A stretch of DNA of 64,000 bases, taken from Cercis canadensis (taxonomy: Eukaryota; Streptophyta; Magnoliopsida; Fabales; Fabaceae). The notes under the pieces are model-generated. The model made no database searches, was not told where the DNA came from, and saw only the letters and a list, made by a program, of their open reading frames with translations. Below are positions 13,920 through 26,700 of this stretch, piece after piece. The stretch is from the NCBI GenBank assembly GCA_003255065.1, contig QAOA01006013.1, forward strand, positions 435,408 to 499,407, given 5' to 3'. The translations under genes and the position numbers were made by a program. Position 1 is the stretch's first letter, and each line of letters begins with the position of its first letter.

Positions 13920-14031
13920 CTTGATTGCATATGACTCGAGCAGGGCTTGATACGGATGCGGTTTCGGTGGAGTGGGAAAGAAGAAGAAGCACCACTGTAG
14001 CAGCTTGTGAATCGGCTGAGAGTGAAGAACG
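13112..14031. repeat. Duplicate of ATRX 5' region (haplotype copy), pairs with 18080-18999
   Basis: This 920-bp block matches 18080-18999 without indels and with a single substitution seen. It ends exactly at the N at 14032. Its left flank is continuous with the ATRX intron and contains the uninterrupted copia target site. The simplest reading is an alternative haplotype contig placed in series, not a genomic tandem duplication. Identical 83-codon open frames in the two copies are intronic and not genes. Confidence 0.85.
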
Positions 14032-14032
14032 N

Positions 14033-17000
14033 AGGTTAGGCGTGAAGAAAACAGAAGAAGGGTGATGTTAGGAGACAAGGATCCTAAAACTGGCCAAATA
14101 GAAGGTTCTGCCCTTTACACCAAAGGTTTTTCAGAGTCTAAATTCAAGATAGACAATGAAAACAAACAGAAAAAATATGGAGAAAGACCTGTATGCAGCC
14201 ACTGCAAGAAGACTGGACATACCCGAGACACTTGTTTCCAACTCCATGGTGTTCCACCAGGTTGGAAGCCAAGGAACAAGAGAGAAGGGAAAGCTCATCA
14301 AGTTACCTATGAAGAATCCAGTGGAGAGGATGTTGCTAATGTTCAGTTAACTAAGTCGCAGTTGGAGGTTCTACACCAAATCCTTGGCCATTCCTCATCT
14401 CCTATGTGCACCTTAGCTCTAAAAGGTACTGCTAATTCTGTTTCTACCCCTGACCTAGAACAATCAGCACCTTGGATATTTGATTCAGGAGCCTCAGATC
14501 ATATGACAGGTAACTCATCTCTATTTTCTGCTTATACCCCTTGCAAACATGATTTTCGGGTAAGAGTAGCAGATGGGACCAGATCCCCTGTTGCTGGTTT
14601 TGGGACAATTAAATTAACTGATAATCTTGTTCTCAAATCTGTTCTCCATGTCCCAAACCTGTCTTGTAACCTAATATCCATTAGCAAACTGACTAGGGAT
14701 ACTAAATGCCATGTTAATTTCACCTCTAATTGCTGTGTTATACAGGAGCAGATCTCGGGGAAGATGATTGGCAGTGCTAGTATGGCTGATGGACTCTACT
14801 TTTGGAACAAGCATGCTTCTTTGAATAAACAAGCATTGACCGTTAATGTGTCCAATGTCTCTAATTCTAGTCAAATTATGATGTGGCATCGTAGGTTAGG
14901 TCATCCCAACTTCTTGTATCTCAAAAGTTTGTTTCGAAACTTATTTATTAATGAGAATCCTAGTTCTTTTTCTTGTGAGATTTGTCAATTAGCAAAAAAT
15001 ACCCGAGTATCCTATGCTGCAAAACCCTACATTGCTTCTCGCCTATTTGCACTCATTCATAGTGATATTTGGGGAGCCTCTCGAGTTAAAAATATTTTAG
15101 GTGCTAGGTGGTTTATCACCTTTATAGATGATCACACACGGGTATGCTGGGTATATCTCCTAAGGGAAAAATCTGAAGCCTCTCACACCTTCAAAAACTT
15201 CCACTCTATGGTCCAAAATCAGTTCCACACCAATATTCAAACCTTAAGGACTGATAATGGCAGGGAGTATTTTAATTCTGTCTTAGGGGAATATCTTACA
15301 TCCCATGGTATAATTCATGAGAGTTCTTGTGCCCATACCCCCCAACAAAATGGGATTTCTGAGAGAAAAAACCGCCACCTCCTAGAAGTCACTAGGTCCC
15401 TTATGTTTACCATGAATGTACCAAACTATCTATGGGGAGAGGCAGTTTTAACTGCAGCCTATCTCATAAACCGAATGCCATCCAAAGTTCTTAACCTTCA
15501 TACACCACTCTCGGTTTTCCAAAAGAACTTTCCTCACTATAGGTTTTCCTCTCTAACTCCAAAAATATTTGGGTGTAAGGCCTTTGTTCACTCTCATTTT
15601 CCCGGACTGTCTAAACTTGATCCTAGGGCACATAGGTGTGTGTTTGTTGGGTACTCACCTACTCAAAAGGGATATAAATGCTATTCTCCCACTCTCAAAC
15701 GCCTATTTGTGTCCAAAGATGTCTCCTTTTTTGAAACTGACCCTTACTTTCCCCCCTCTCAACTTCAGGGGGAGAATATAGGTGAAGTTGAGTGTAGGGA
15801 AATCAATTTTGAACCTGAATCTACACCTACTGATCCTGTACAGACAGAATTGAAATCTGGACCTATAACCCTGCATTCTGACCCTACACCCTTACTTATC
15901 TCATACCCAAGTGTGGATCCCCTGCCTCCTAAAAATAGTCAACCAGAACCTGAACCTGTGACAATACCAGAACCAGAACCTAAACCTGTGACAATACCAG
16001 AAACTGAACAACCAAAAATGCTTGTTTATTCAAGAAGGAATCCTTCTTCAAAAGGAGATAAGTTAGACAAACAGCAAGGCCAAGAATCTGAGCCAAATAT
16101 CTGCTCCAGCAGCACTAAGAGTCCTGCCAAACCAGCTCAGAACCATACAAAGCCACAACAGAACCTTGAAGACTTCCCAATTGCCATTAGAAAAGGGGTA
16201 AGAACATGTACAAAACATCCTATCTCTAAATTTGTTTCATTGGAAAATTTATCCCCTGGATTTCGTGCCTTTTCTGCTCATCTTTACAAAACAGAAATTC
16301 CTAAAAATATAGATGAGGCCCTTTCCAAACCAGAATGGAAGAAAGCTGTCTTAGAGGAGATGAATGCCCTTGAAAAAATGGCACATGGGAGCTCAAGAAC
16401 CTACCTACGGGGAAGAAAACAGTTGGCTGTAAATGGGTGTTCACCATTAAATACAAAAGTGATGGAAGCATAGACAGGTACAAAGCAAGGCTGGTTGCTA
16501 AGGGTTTTACTCAAACCTATGGGATAGACTATCAAGAAACGTTTGCACCTGTGGCCAAACTGAACACAATAAGAGTTCTGTTGTCCTTGGCTGCAAATTC
16601 AGATTGGCCACTCCACCAACTAGATGTGAAGAATGCCTTTCTCAATGGAAGGCTAAATGAAGAAGTTTACATGGACATACCACCTGGTTTTGAGGGGCAG
16701 AAAGGAAAGGTGTGCAGATTAAAAAGGGCTCTCTATGGGCTGAAACAGTCTCCTAGAGCATGGTTCGAAAGGCTGACCCAAGTTGTGAAGAAAAGAGGGT
16801 ACAATCAGGGCCAAACAGATCACACTATGTTTTTCAGACACTCAATAGACGGCAAAATCACCATCCTCATTGTCTATGTGGATGACATGGTTATAACCGG
16901 TAATGATTTAGGAGAAATTCAACTCTTGAAGAGATATCTCAGCACAGCATTTGAGCTAAAAGACCTAGGACCCCTAAAATATTTCCTAGGAATGGAGGTA

Positions 17001-18079
17001 GCTCGAAGTCACACCGGTATTTCCATATCACAGAAAAAATATGTGCTGGATCTGTTACAAGAAACTGGTATGTTGGGCTGTAAACCAGCTGATACACCTA
17101 TGAAGCCTAATAAAAAACTAGGTGATGAGGATGTAGGCAGTGACATAGACAAGGGAAGGTACCAGCGCCTTGTTGGTAGATTAATTTACCTCTCTCACAC
17201 AAGGCCAGATATTGCATTCCCTGTAAGTGTAGTGAGCCAATTCATGCACTCTCCTAAAGAAGGGCACTTGGAGGCAGTCTACAGAATTTTGAGATATTTG
17301 AAAGGGACTCCTGGAAAGGGTCTATTTTTTAGAAGGGGAGGACCAAGATGTGTTGAAATCTTCACTGATGCAGATTGGGCAAGTTCTGTCATTGATAGGC
17401 GCTCAACCTCAGGGTATTGCACTTATATGTGGGGCAACCTTGTAACTTGGAGAAGCAAGAAACAATCTGTGGTTGCTCGAAGTACTGCTGAGGCTGAATA
17501 TAGGGCCTTGGCTCATGGTGTATGTGAAGGTATTTGGCTAAAACGCATGTTAAGAGAGCTTCGGGTTCCTAGTTATATGCCTATAAAGCTCTACTGTGAC
17601 AACAAAGCAGCTGTGAGTATTGCTCACAATCTTGTCCATCATGGTAGAACTAAGCATGTGGAGATAGACAGACACTTCATCAAAGAAAAGATAGACAATG
17701 GTACTATTAATCTACGGTACCTGCCCACAGCACAACAAGTTGCAGATGTGCTTACCAAGAGTCTTCCTAAGCCTCGGTTTAATGCACTAACAAGCAAGCT
17801 GGGCATGATTAATATCTATGCCTCAGCTTGAGGGGGAGTGTTGGAATCCCGGAAGTTATGGGATTGAATCAGGATTGACAATCAAGGAGAATGATTGACT
17901 TTCCATATATAGCTCATTTAATAGGATAGCTGTAAATCCCTTAGATTAAGCTGTATTTATTTGTAATTTCCTAGATTAGGCTATTTCTGATTTTGAGGGA
18001 TCGATTGGCTGTATCAAATCCCTATAAATTCACAGCTCCTTCACCATTTAGGGAAGGAAGCCAATACAGAATTTCTACA
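14033..18079 (+). mobile_element. Ty1/copia LTR retrotransposon, left part missing from the assembly
   Basis: Fossil copia element antisense to ATRX in its 5' UTR intron. Parts in order: end of gag with a CCHC zinc knuckle (CSHCKKTGHTRDTC, about 14200), aspartic protease (DSGAS, about 14480), gag-pre-integrase and integrase (about 14880-15450), reverse transcriptase with YVDDM (about 16450-17150), RNase H (about 17350-17700), a polypurine tract at 17830-17838 and a 3' LTR. The order protease-integrase-RT-RNase H is diagnostic of copia. The 5' LTR and early gag are absent because the assembly joins another contig at the N at 14032. The coding region is nearly open, with about one break. Presence of an empty allele suggests a young insertion; LTR divergence cannot be used with one LTR. 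Confidence 0.95.
17839..18079 (+). repeat. 3' LTR of the copia element
   Basis: The 241-bp LTR begins TGTTGGAATC directly after the polypurine tract (17830-17838) and ends TTTCTACA, giving the canonical TG...CA ends. CCCTATAAATTC near 18021 is a plausible TATA box. The five bases after it (TATTG, 18080-18084) equal 13112-13116 at the empty site, as expected for a 5-bp copia target duplication. Confidence 0.9.
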
Positions 18080-18999
18080 TATTGTGCTATCAGCGAGTAA
18101 TTAAAGTTATGAAATGGGCTTACTATGGAGGACCATATATGCTGCTATAATCCCAAAGGAGAAATTCAATAGCTAATCCCAATATTCAAAATCCTATCCA
18201 ATATCACTTCAGGCAGCAATGCAAGTTCTAAATCCTATCCAATAGGTCATCCCCTTATGGACAGAGGGTGGGCGAAAGATTTACTTAGTCATCAGCAAAT
18301 AGCAATCTAAACCACAAAGAGAGGAGGAAGGAGGGGGGGAAATCATAGACAACAAAGAAGAATTCCAAACCCATTCTAGAGTCAAAGCTTTTGTATTAAA
18401 AAGGAAAAAAAACTTAGAAAAGCTAAAAGGAATATATTAACGTACTGATCCCCGATATCATCCACTTCAGATGGAAAACAAGACCATCGACTGGCGCTTT
18501 ACATAAATGTGCAAATTGCAAGCGACGACCTAACTGCTACTACACGACCCTTGAATATACACTATCATCATTCCCAGAACTGCATTTACGCCTTCAAACT
18601 ATCCCCACCAATTCATTTCTTTTAGAAGAAAATAAAAAGTACACCCAAAAAATCATTACATTTCCTATGCAATGTATCTGAAGCACAATCACAAAGACAA
18701 ATTCAATTAAATTTATACCCGATGGAAGAAAGCGGAGAAAGTAGCTTAAGGGAGCCTGAACAAAGAAACAGACAGAGAGGCACAAAATCCACATATTACA
18801 TGATCCTGGGCCTAACCAGAAATTGAATAACAGTAAATATGTCATCGAAATAGGGCATTGAAAGTGCAGAAATCAATGCTAATGTACCTTGATTGCATAT
18901 GACTCGAGCAGGGCTTGATACGGATGCGGTTTCGGTGGAGTGGGAAAGAAGAAGAAGCACCACTGTAGCAGCTTGTGAATCGGCTGAGAGTGAAGAACG
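18080..18999. repeat. ATRX 5' region, filled-site haplotype copy
   Basis: Second copy of 13112-14031, continuing without interruption past 18999 into the ATRX promoter. This copy is the right-hand flank of the copia insertion and carries the complete first-exon region. See 13112-14031 for the comparison. Confidence 0.85.
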
Positions 19000-19030
19000 G
19001 GAGCTTGCAGTTTGCTCGAATAAGTTTTCT
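18888..19030 (-). other. ATRX: Non-coding first exon (5' UTR) of ATRX
   Basis: The left edge is a good minus-strand donor (CAATCAAG|GTACAT) and the region is less AT-rich than its surroundings. A transcript starting near 19000-19130 would splice to the ATG exon ending at 12382. The right boundary (transcription start) is an estimate. An incomplete copy lies at 13920-14031 because of the haplotype join. Confidence 0.55.
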
Positions 19031-19130
19031 CTTTTGATTTTGATTTTGATTTTTCTTCCTAAAAGCCCAGAATTATCCGTACGCCCACGCTGTTTCTTAA
19101 CCCTTTTTTACTTCTGGAAATTAAGTTAAT

Positions 19131-20780
19131 TTTTGAATAGGCGGTCGCGACTTCTGACGTGACGCGCGGGAGTGGTCGAAGGCGGTATCCAAAAACTTTT
19201 TAAAAAAATAACAAAATGCTGTCTTTTGAAATTTCGCTATTTCCCAAGAAACAAAACAAATAAATAACGCCGCGCTGTACGGATATTTTAAAATTTTGCT
19301 TTTATCTTCCATTTATATGTTTTTTCAATGAAAATGATAACTATACTCATTAAAATCAAACAATAGTAAATTAAAAATTTAGAAACAAGGATCCATATAA
19401 AGGGTGCACTTTTATAACTATTAACAAGAGAATCAAAGGTCAAATAAAATAAATATGTGAAAATCAAGAAAATGTATTTTAAAAAGTCTATAAATCCTTA
19501 CCGATATGTATATATTTTATCAAAATTTTAACCATTAAGTTTTTACTAACAGTTATTTTGTTTTGCATTTATTTATTTATTTATTTATTTTTATTATTGT
19601 TTAACTACAACTTCTAGTTTTAACATGAAAACTACTATTAAGCCAACTTATTAACAATTTGATTACAGTTTATAGACACAAAATGAAGTTCAGCAAAAGC
19701 AAAACTAGTAAGCAAACATCTGAATAACAATAATAATAAAAGTAACCCCAACAGTTAAATTAACTTTCCCCGAAGCTACATTACATCCTTGAAATACATG
19801 TTTCCAACTATATGTATTTGGTTGTAAAATATTTACAAAGACTTTCCTCAATTTATTGTTTAGTGCATAAACCTACTAACAATTATATGATTATTGATAT
19901 GACAAAAAAAAATCATTAAAATTACCTTTATCATTTTTTTCTTGTCACTATCTTGTTATTTTGTCCCATCATCTCCATTATTTTTCTCTTTGCAAATTTG
20001 ATATATCTTATATATATTCTATTATTGAGCATTCATTTAATCAAATGCAACATAGAAAATGTAGGGAAAAAGTAAAACCAAATAAATTCAAGATGATTTC
20101 AAATGAAAATACAAATATTATTTTGTAGTATAATTTGCAATTGAGAAATTAAAGTTAACAAGACAACTTTTATTACCCAGGTACTATCCGTTTTTTTTTT
20201 TTTTTAAGCGTTTACCTGTTAATTTTTTTTAAAGCTCATTGGTTTATCAACCAAATGAGTTTGGTAATAGTTATTTTGATATGTGTTTTTGTATATATAG
20301 TTTAATGCTTTTATAGACCCTTCCAATTTTCTAACGTACTTTAATTAGAATATTTTAAAATTTCATTTTAATATATACTAGAATGAAACAATGTTTTAAT
20401 AAATTAAGATTTATTTGTATTGAATATTTTATTAAATTATTCAGACTATTTTTATTCTTTACGTTCTTGCAAAATTAATGAAATTTGTAATATAAAAAAT
20501 AAGACATGCTTTATAAAAATTATATCATTCATTAAATACATTGAAGAGTTTTTCATATAAATAAATAAATAGAGGTAATATTTTTGTTTTTCTTGCAATG
20601 CCCCACCGAGGCTCTACTCCAGCACCGCTTTATACTAAACCCCTTGCTCTCTTGCAGCTGTCTGCAGGCCTGAGAGATAACGGAGGGCAATACAACTCTT
20701 GCCGGTGCTATCTTAAAAATCTCGCAATGGCTGTCACTTTCTGGAACATTTCCGTTCTTTAAACTGTGCCTCTCATCCCC
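19131..20780. promoter_or_regulatory. Divergent intergenic region between ATRX and FTSHI5
   Basis: About 1.65 kb separates two divergently transcribed genes. The ATRX-proximal 150 bp is GC-richer (CGCGACTTCTGACGTGACGC near 19145, including a TGACGTGA element). The middle 19300-20550 is very AT-rich, with a (TTTA)n run near 19566-19590 and no coding sequence. The last 200 bp before 20781 is GC-richer and should hold the FTSHI5 promoter and 5' UTR. No clear TATA box could be assigned for either gene. Confidence 0.5.
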
Positions 20781-23700
20781 ATGGAGGCCATTGTTGCTTC
20801 TTCTCCGTTTCATGGCTTATTCGCCCTTCAATTCCCGCCACCATATGGATTTTCCTCACGGCTGCCATTCACTGCGATTCCTCGCATTCGAAATAAAAGA
20901 TTCATTCCAAAGTCCCAGAAGAAACCACAAAACCCTATTTTAGTCGGGTCTAGTATTGGGGCAATTAGTTTTCCCGAAATATCCATCCGTTCAGAAGAGG
21001 GGGAAGAACCAGTCTTGCAAGCTTCTACTAGCTCTCAGTCGGTGAAAAAAGAAGACCAAGTAGACGTTTTAACTGTGAAACGTGTAAATTATGAAAAAAC
21101 GGAGGGAAGCATATCCAAATTCATATTGAAACAAATTTTGTATGTACTGTTTTGTTTTGCTATCGGTTTTTCTCCATTTGGGGCATTCCGAGTTCCTGCA
21201 ATTGCTGCACCGGTGCCAAACGAGATTATTTTGGAAAAGAAAGATAAGGGAAAAGGGACAGTGAGTAATTCAAAGGGGCACGAGTATTCTGACTGCACAA
21301 AGAGGTTGCTGGAGACAGTGTCTGGTGTATTGAAGAGCATACAAGAGGTTAGGAAAGGAAATGGGGATATCAACGACGTGCAGCTGGCGATGAGGAATGT
21401 AAAACTGAAGAGTGAAGAATTGCAAAAAGAGATTATGAGTAATCTCAAAGCGGAGTTAAGAGAGTTGAGGACAGAGAAAGGAAACTTGGTGAAACGGGCA
21501 GGGGAAATTGTTGGGGAGGTACTGAAAACAAAGACTGATTATGATAAATTAAAGGTGAAGGTGACTAACGAGAAAGAGAAAACAAAGTTGGAGAGGTTAG
21601 AGGAGAGAATGATGGAGCTGGAAAGTGATTACAATGGAATATGGGAGACAGTTAGTGAAATTGAGGACTGGATCTTGAGGAAGGAGACAGTGGCATTAAG
21701 TTTTGGGGTAAGGGAAATACTATTTATAGAGAGGGAATGTGAGCAGTTGGTGGAGAGATTTAGACTGGAAATGAGACGGAAGGACATTCAAAGGTATAGT
21801 ATGATAATGTTTTATATTTACTCACATGCCTTGATAACTTGCTTTTAATGTATATTTATATATTCATGAAATGAACCTGTGAAGCTATATGCCGTTATGT
21901 AACCATTGGTTTTGTGGTTGCAGTTTGCCTAAAAGCTCAAATACCAATCTCTTAAAATATGTTGTTCAGAAAGACTTGGAAACTGTACAAAGGAAACATT
22001 TAGAACAAATAATTCTTCCTAGCATTTTGGAAGTTGAAGATTTTGGACCGTTCTTTGATCAAGATTCTATTGATTTCGGTCAACATTTAAGAAAAGGTCT
22101 TAGAGACTCAAGGGAGCTGCAAAGAAATTTGGAGGCTCAGATAAGAAAAAAAATGAAGAAGTTTGGCAAGGAAAAGCGCTGCGTCATTTACTCACCAGAA
22201 GATGAGATAGTGAAGGGCTTTCCTGAAGTTGAGCTGAAGTGGATGTTTGGAAGTAAGGAGGTTGTGGTTCCTAAAGCTATTAGTCTCCATTTGTATCATG
22301 GTTGGAAGAAATGGCGTGAAGAAGCTAAGGCAGACTTAAAACGGAATTTAATAGCAGATGCTGAGTTTGGCAGACAATATGTGGCCAAAAGACAGGTTCC
22401 ATTTATGTAGTTCTAGTGATACATCAATGAATTATATCTGCTTATGATTTTAATTTTACTGGTCCATCCCTTTTCATAATTTACATAGTAAGGGACCTTA
22501 TAATGGGATTTAGAGCATCTGGTGTTTTATATTAACATATGACCTTCAGTTTGACCAAGGACATTTTTGATTATTGCATTAAAACATACGAAGGGTGCAC
22601 AAACTGAGTATTGTTCAAACGGTTAAGAGTGACAAATCGAATTTGTGTATGTGTACAACTGATTATTTTTCTTTATTTATTTTATGATTACTAGGCTCCT
22701 TGATTTTGCCTTTTTCTTTAAATGATTTTTACAGTATATTTATGAATTCAAGAAACACAAATGCTTATTATATATACTGCTATTTGCTTTGCACATGAAA
22801 GTTGGATTGAACTTTTTTTGTTGGATATTTGTTGTCAGCCATCACCTTGTGATTTTCACTTACCAATTGTTCATTGCAGGAAAGGATTCTTTTGGACCGA
22901 GATAGAGTAGTGTCAAGGACTTGGTACAATGAAGAGAAAAATAGATGGGAAATGGATCCAATGGCTGTTCCTTATGCCGTCTCTAACCAACTAATAGAGC
23001 ATGCCCGGATTAGACATGATTGGGGTGCCATGTATATTGCATTAAAGGGGGAGGAGAAAGAATTTTATGTTGACATAAAGGTTATAGCTTTATAAATTCT
23101 ATTTCTTATATATTCTTTTTCATGTGATGATTATCACTATGCTTTAATCTTTGTTTCCTTATTTCAGGAATTTGACATGCTCTTTGAAGATTTTGGGGGA
23201 TTTGATGGGCTGTATATGAAAATGCTTGCCTCTGATATACCAACGACAGTTCATCTGATGTGGATTCCTTTCTCTGAGTTGGATTTCCGTCAACAGTTTT
23301 TCTTAACATTAAGGGTGTCTGATCGGTTCTTGAATGGGTTGTGGAATACTGGAATTGTCTTGTACACAAGGAATTGGGTCTTTAAGAAAAGTAAGAATAC
23401 AACTGATGACATAATGGTGATGATAGGGTTTCCTATTGTGGAGTTTTTAGTACCTTACCCGGTATGCTTGAGCTTATAACTTACCATTTGCCAATTTAGG
23501 TACTTTTCCTTTTTTTCATAATGAATTCTTTGAATTTTTGTTCCTGTTCTATTACAGGTGAGAATACGATTGGGGATGGCTTGGCCAGAGGAAATAGGCC
23601 AGACAGTTGGCTCAACATGGTACTTAAAATGGCAATCAGAGGCAGAATTGAATTTTAAGTCCAGAAAAAGAGATGGCATAGAGTGGTTTTTTTGGTTCTT

Positions 23701-26700
23701 CATCAGAACTTCTATATATGGGTTTGTTTTGTTTCATGTGTTCCAATTTATGAGGAAGAAAATTCCAAGCCTCTTTGGCTATGGTCCTTTACGAAGAGAT
23801 CCAAATGTGCAGAAGTTGCGACGAGTGGTATTACTTTGTTCTTTTGTTTCTGGGACCTGTGATGTTTGAATTTTTATGTAACTTTCTTATTATTATTATT
23901 ATGGTTTTGGAGAATTCCTATCCCAAGCTTGGGTGTCTGCCACTTATTTAAGTTTGACTTTTTATTGTTGTAGCATATTGTGAACGTACTGTGATGTTTA
24001 AGCTGACCTAATTTTTATCTGAAAAAAATGTTTAAGCTGACCTTAAACACTTAGAGTTTAAAAATAAAAGGATTGTTAAGAATACTGTAGAAGCCACTAT
24101 CATTGTAGAGGCTATTCCAATTTAGCTTCACTGAAGTAATCTAGGAACATGATTTTAAATCCACAATTTAGTTGGCTTCAGGATTTTAAGAAAGTCTTGC
24201 ATGTAATCTTTTTTTTTTTGGGTAACAAAATAAAAAACCTTATTGTAATCTAAGCCACAGTTTATAATTTAAAACAACTTGTTTCAGCACTGTCATACTA
24301 AATTTTCTGTTTCATCAAACTGAATTTTTTATGCTCTAGTGACTGTAGTTGTTGCTTTCATTTATCTGCTTCTTCTTCTACTTTTTGCCTGGAATGATGT
24401 GGAATAGCTTTTTGCCAGATGATTTCCTTGCTAAGGCATTATTACGTTTTATGCTATCTTGCAGAAGTCATATATAAATCAAAAATTAAGAAGGATCAAG
24501 CAGAAGAGAAAGGCTGGCATCGATCCTATAAAGACGGCTTTTGAACAGATGAAGGTTCAAACTTGATGACTAATTTTTTTTTGTTTGTTATAGTATATAT
24601 ATTTCTCATCTAGAAAAAAGCTGTGAGATCCATAGCTGGTCTGCAGAGGGTGAAGAAACCGCCAATACCGTTGAAGGACTTTGCTAGTATTGAGTCTATG
24701 AGAGAGGAAATCAGTGAAGTTGTGGCATTTTTGCAAAATCCTAAAGCCTTCCAAGAAATGGGTGCGCTGGCACCTCGGGTATGTGATTTATAAGCATTAA
24801 CAGTAAACTGTTTTCATTTCCATTTTTTGTTTATTTCTGTTATATTGTGGCATAAACATGATCTTTATTATCTCTGCATCAACTTTTAAGTTTGTCTCTG
24901 ATCATAGTTGAGTATTTCAAAGTTTTGGCGCCCATTCATCACATAATAACAGCTGCGTTCGCTAAATGATTTAAAAAATGCCTACATCACCAGCTAAAAT
25001 CAGCTTCTGAGAACTATTTTCTATACTGCAGGGGGTTCTCATTGTAGGTGAGAGGGGCACAGGCAAGACATCTCTAGCACTGGCTATAGCTGCAGAAACT
25101 AAGGTGCCTGTCGTTGAAATTAAGGCCCAACAACTGGAGGCTGGATTGTGGGTTGGACAAAGCGCATCCAATGTTCGCGAATTGTTTCAAACTGCAAGGG
25201 ATTTGGTTATGCTCTTTAAGCCAACTTCTTTTAACTACCAGATTTATGAATTGAGATTTTCTACAATCATATGAGTGAACCAGGTTCTTAGTCTGAAGTA
25301 AAAATATAGTTCACAGGAAAATAGTTGGACCTGATCTTATGAAATTCACATGGCTGCATTTGTTTTAGTTTTTTTTTTCACCTTGCATGGATCTCGAGCA
25401 TTCAATTCAATTAGTATATTATTCATTTGATCTGATGGTTATATTAGTAAAATTATATTTATGTGTGTGTGTGTGTGTTGTGTGTATGTATGTATTTGTG
25501 CGTGCTGTATAGTAAGCTGGTACCCTAGTGTTTGCTAATGTTTGTTAGGAATGTATATTATTTTAATTCTAGATTATCTTTCTCTTCTCATTTTTTTTGG
25601 ATTTAATTGCTGCTGTCTGTAGGCTCCCGTGATCATATTTGTGGAGGATTTTGACCTGTTTGCTGGTGTACGTGGTACATTTATCCATACCAAAAATCAA
25701 GATCATGAAGCTTTCATTAATCAACTGCTTGTGGAGCTTGATGGGTAATTTTCATTTTTGGCTGACAAAGAAAATATAATAAAAGTAACAATAGGTAGAA
25801 AGAATCTTAATGAAACAGAAGAAACTTTGGATAAAACACAACTCCTCATGCTAAAGATAAAACAAACAAAAAAAGGTATAATTGCACTCCTAATGTTGTA
25901 TATGTGTTACATCTTAAGCCTTATATTTGAAGAGTGAGTGAGAATTGTAAAGAGGATAAAAATTTATATGTATTCAATAGTTAATTTATTGTAATAACTG
26001 CAACATAAGAAAATCATCAACTTGGAGCTCATGTTTTTTCTAGTATTGTTAGTTTGATAGGCTGTGGGATACTGCAGAGATTGTTAACTTAGTTGACCAT
26101 TCCTTCTTTTTTTAAAAAAAAAAAAGAAAAAAGAAAAAAGAAAAATTCTTTCGGGGTAACCCAGGGTTTGTGATTGGGATGCGGATATTAGTTTGTTGGG
26201 ACATTTATTATAGGTTACAAAGAAAGGGGTCTGGGTCTTGATGATTTGGTGTTTAAGAATTTTCCCTTAAAACTTTATTCTCCAGTATTGAGCTAATAAG
26301 AGTAAGGACAACTAGAATGGGTCTGGGTCTTGCTTGCAAGTTTGACCTTGTGGTGTAGGAGGCGTGGTTAGTGCTTCCACACTTGGAAATGTTGTTGGTT
26401 GGTTTTAACTGTTTTGATAAGAAAAAGTTTATCCTGTGGAGCAGTGCAATGGTGATTGTAATTTGGTGTCTTGGGTAGAGTGGGATGCCAGAATCTTTTA
26501 CAGTGAAGATTTTAGACATTTCATTCCTATGGGGAAGAAATTTTCAGTTGGCCTCTCTGGGGTGTTCAGGCTATGGTCGTTTTGGGGGGTGTTTCTTTTA
26601 TGGATATTTAGAGGGCTAAATAAGTTTGTTGTATTGAGTTTTCTGTTCTTGTCTCTTAAATTAATTTTTTTATGGAGTATTATTTCTTATCCTCTCTTAT

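Noticed and set aside
13626-18845. Two identical 83-residue minus-strand open frames (13626-13877 and 18594-18845)
   Set aside because: Both lie in the ATRX 5' UTR intron and are identical only because the haplotype copies are placed in series. No domain is seen.
21089-21448. A 119-residue antisense open frame inside FTSHI5 exon 1
   Set aside because: It is a shadow of the strongly supported FTSHI5 coding exon on the other strand.
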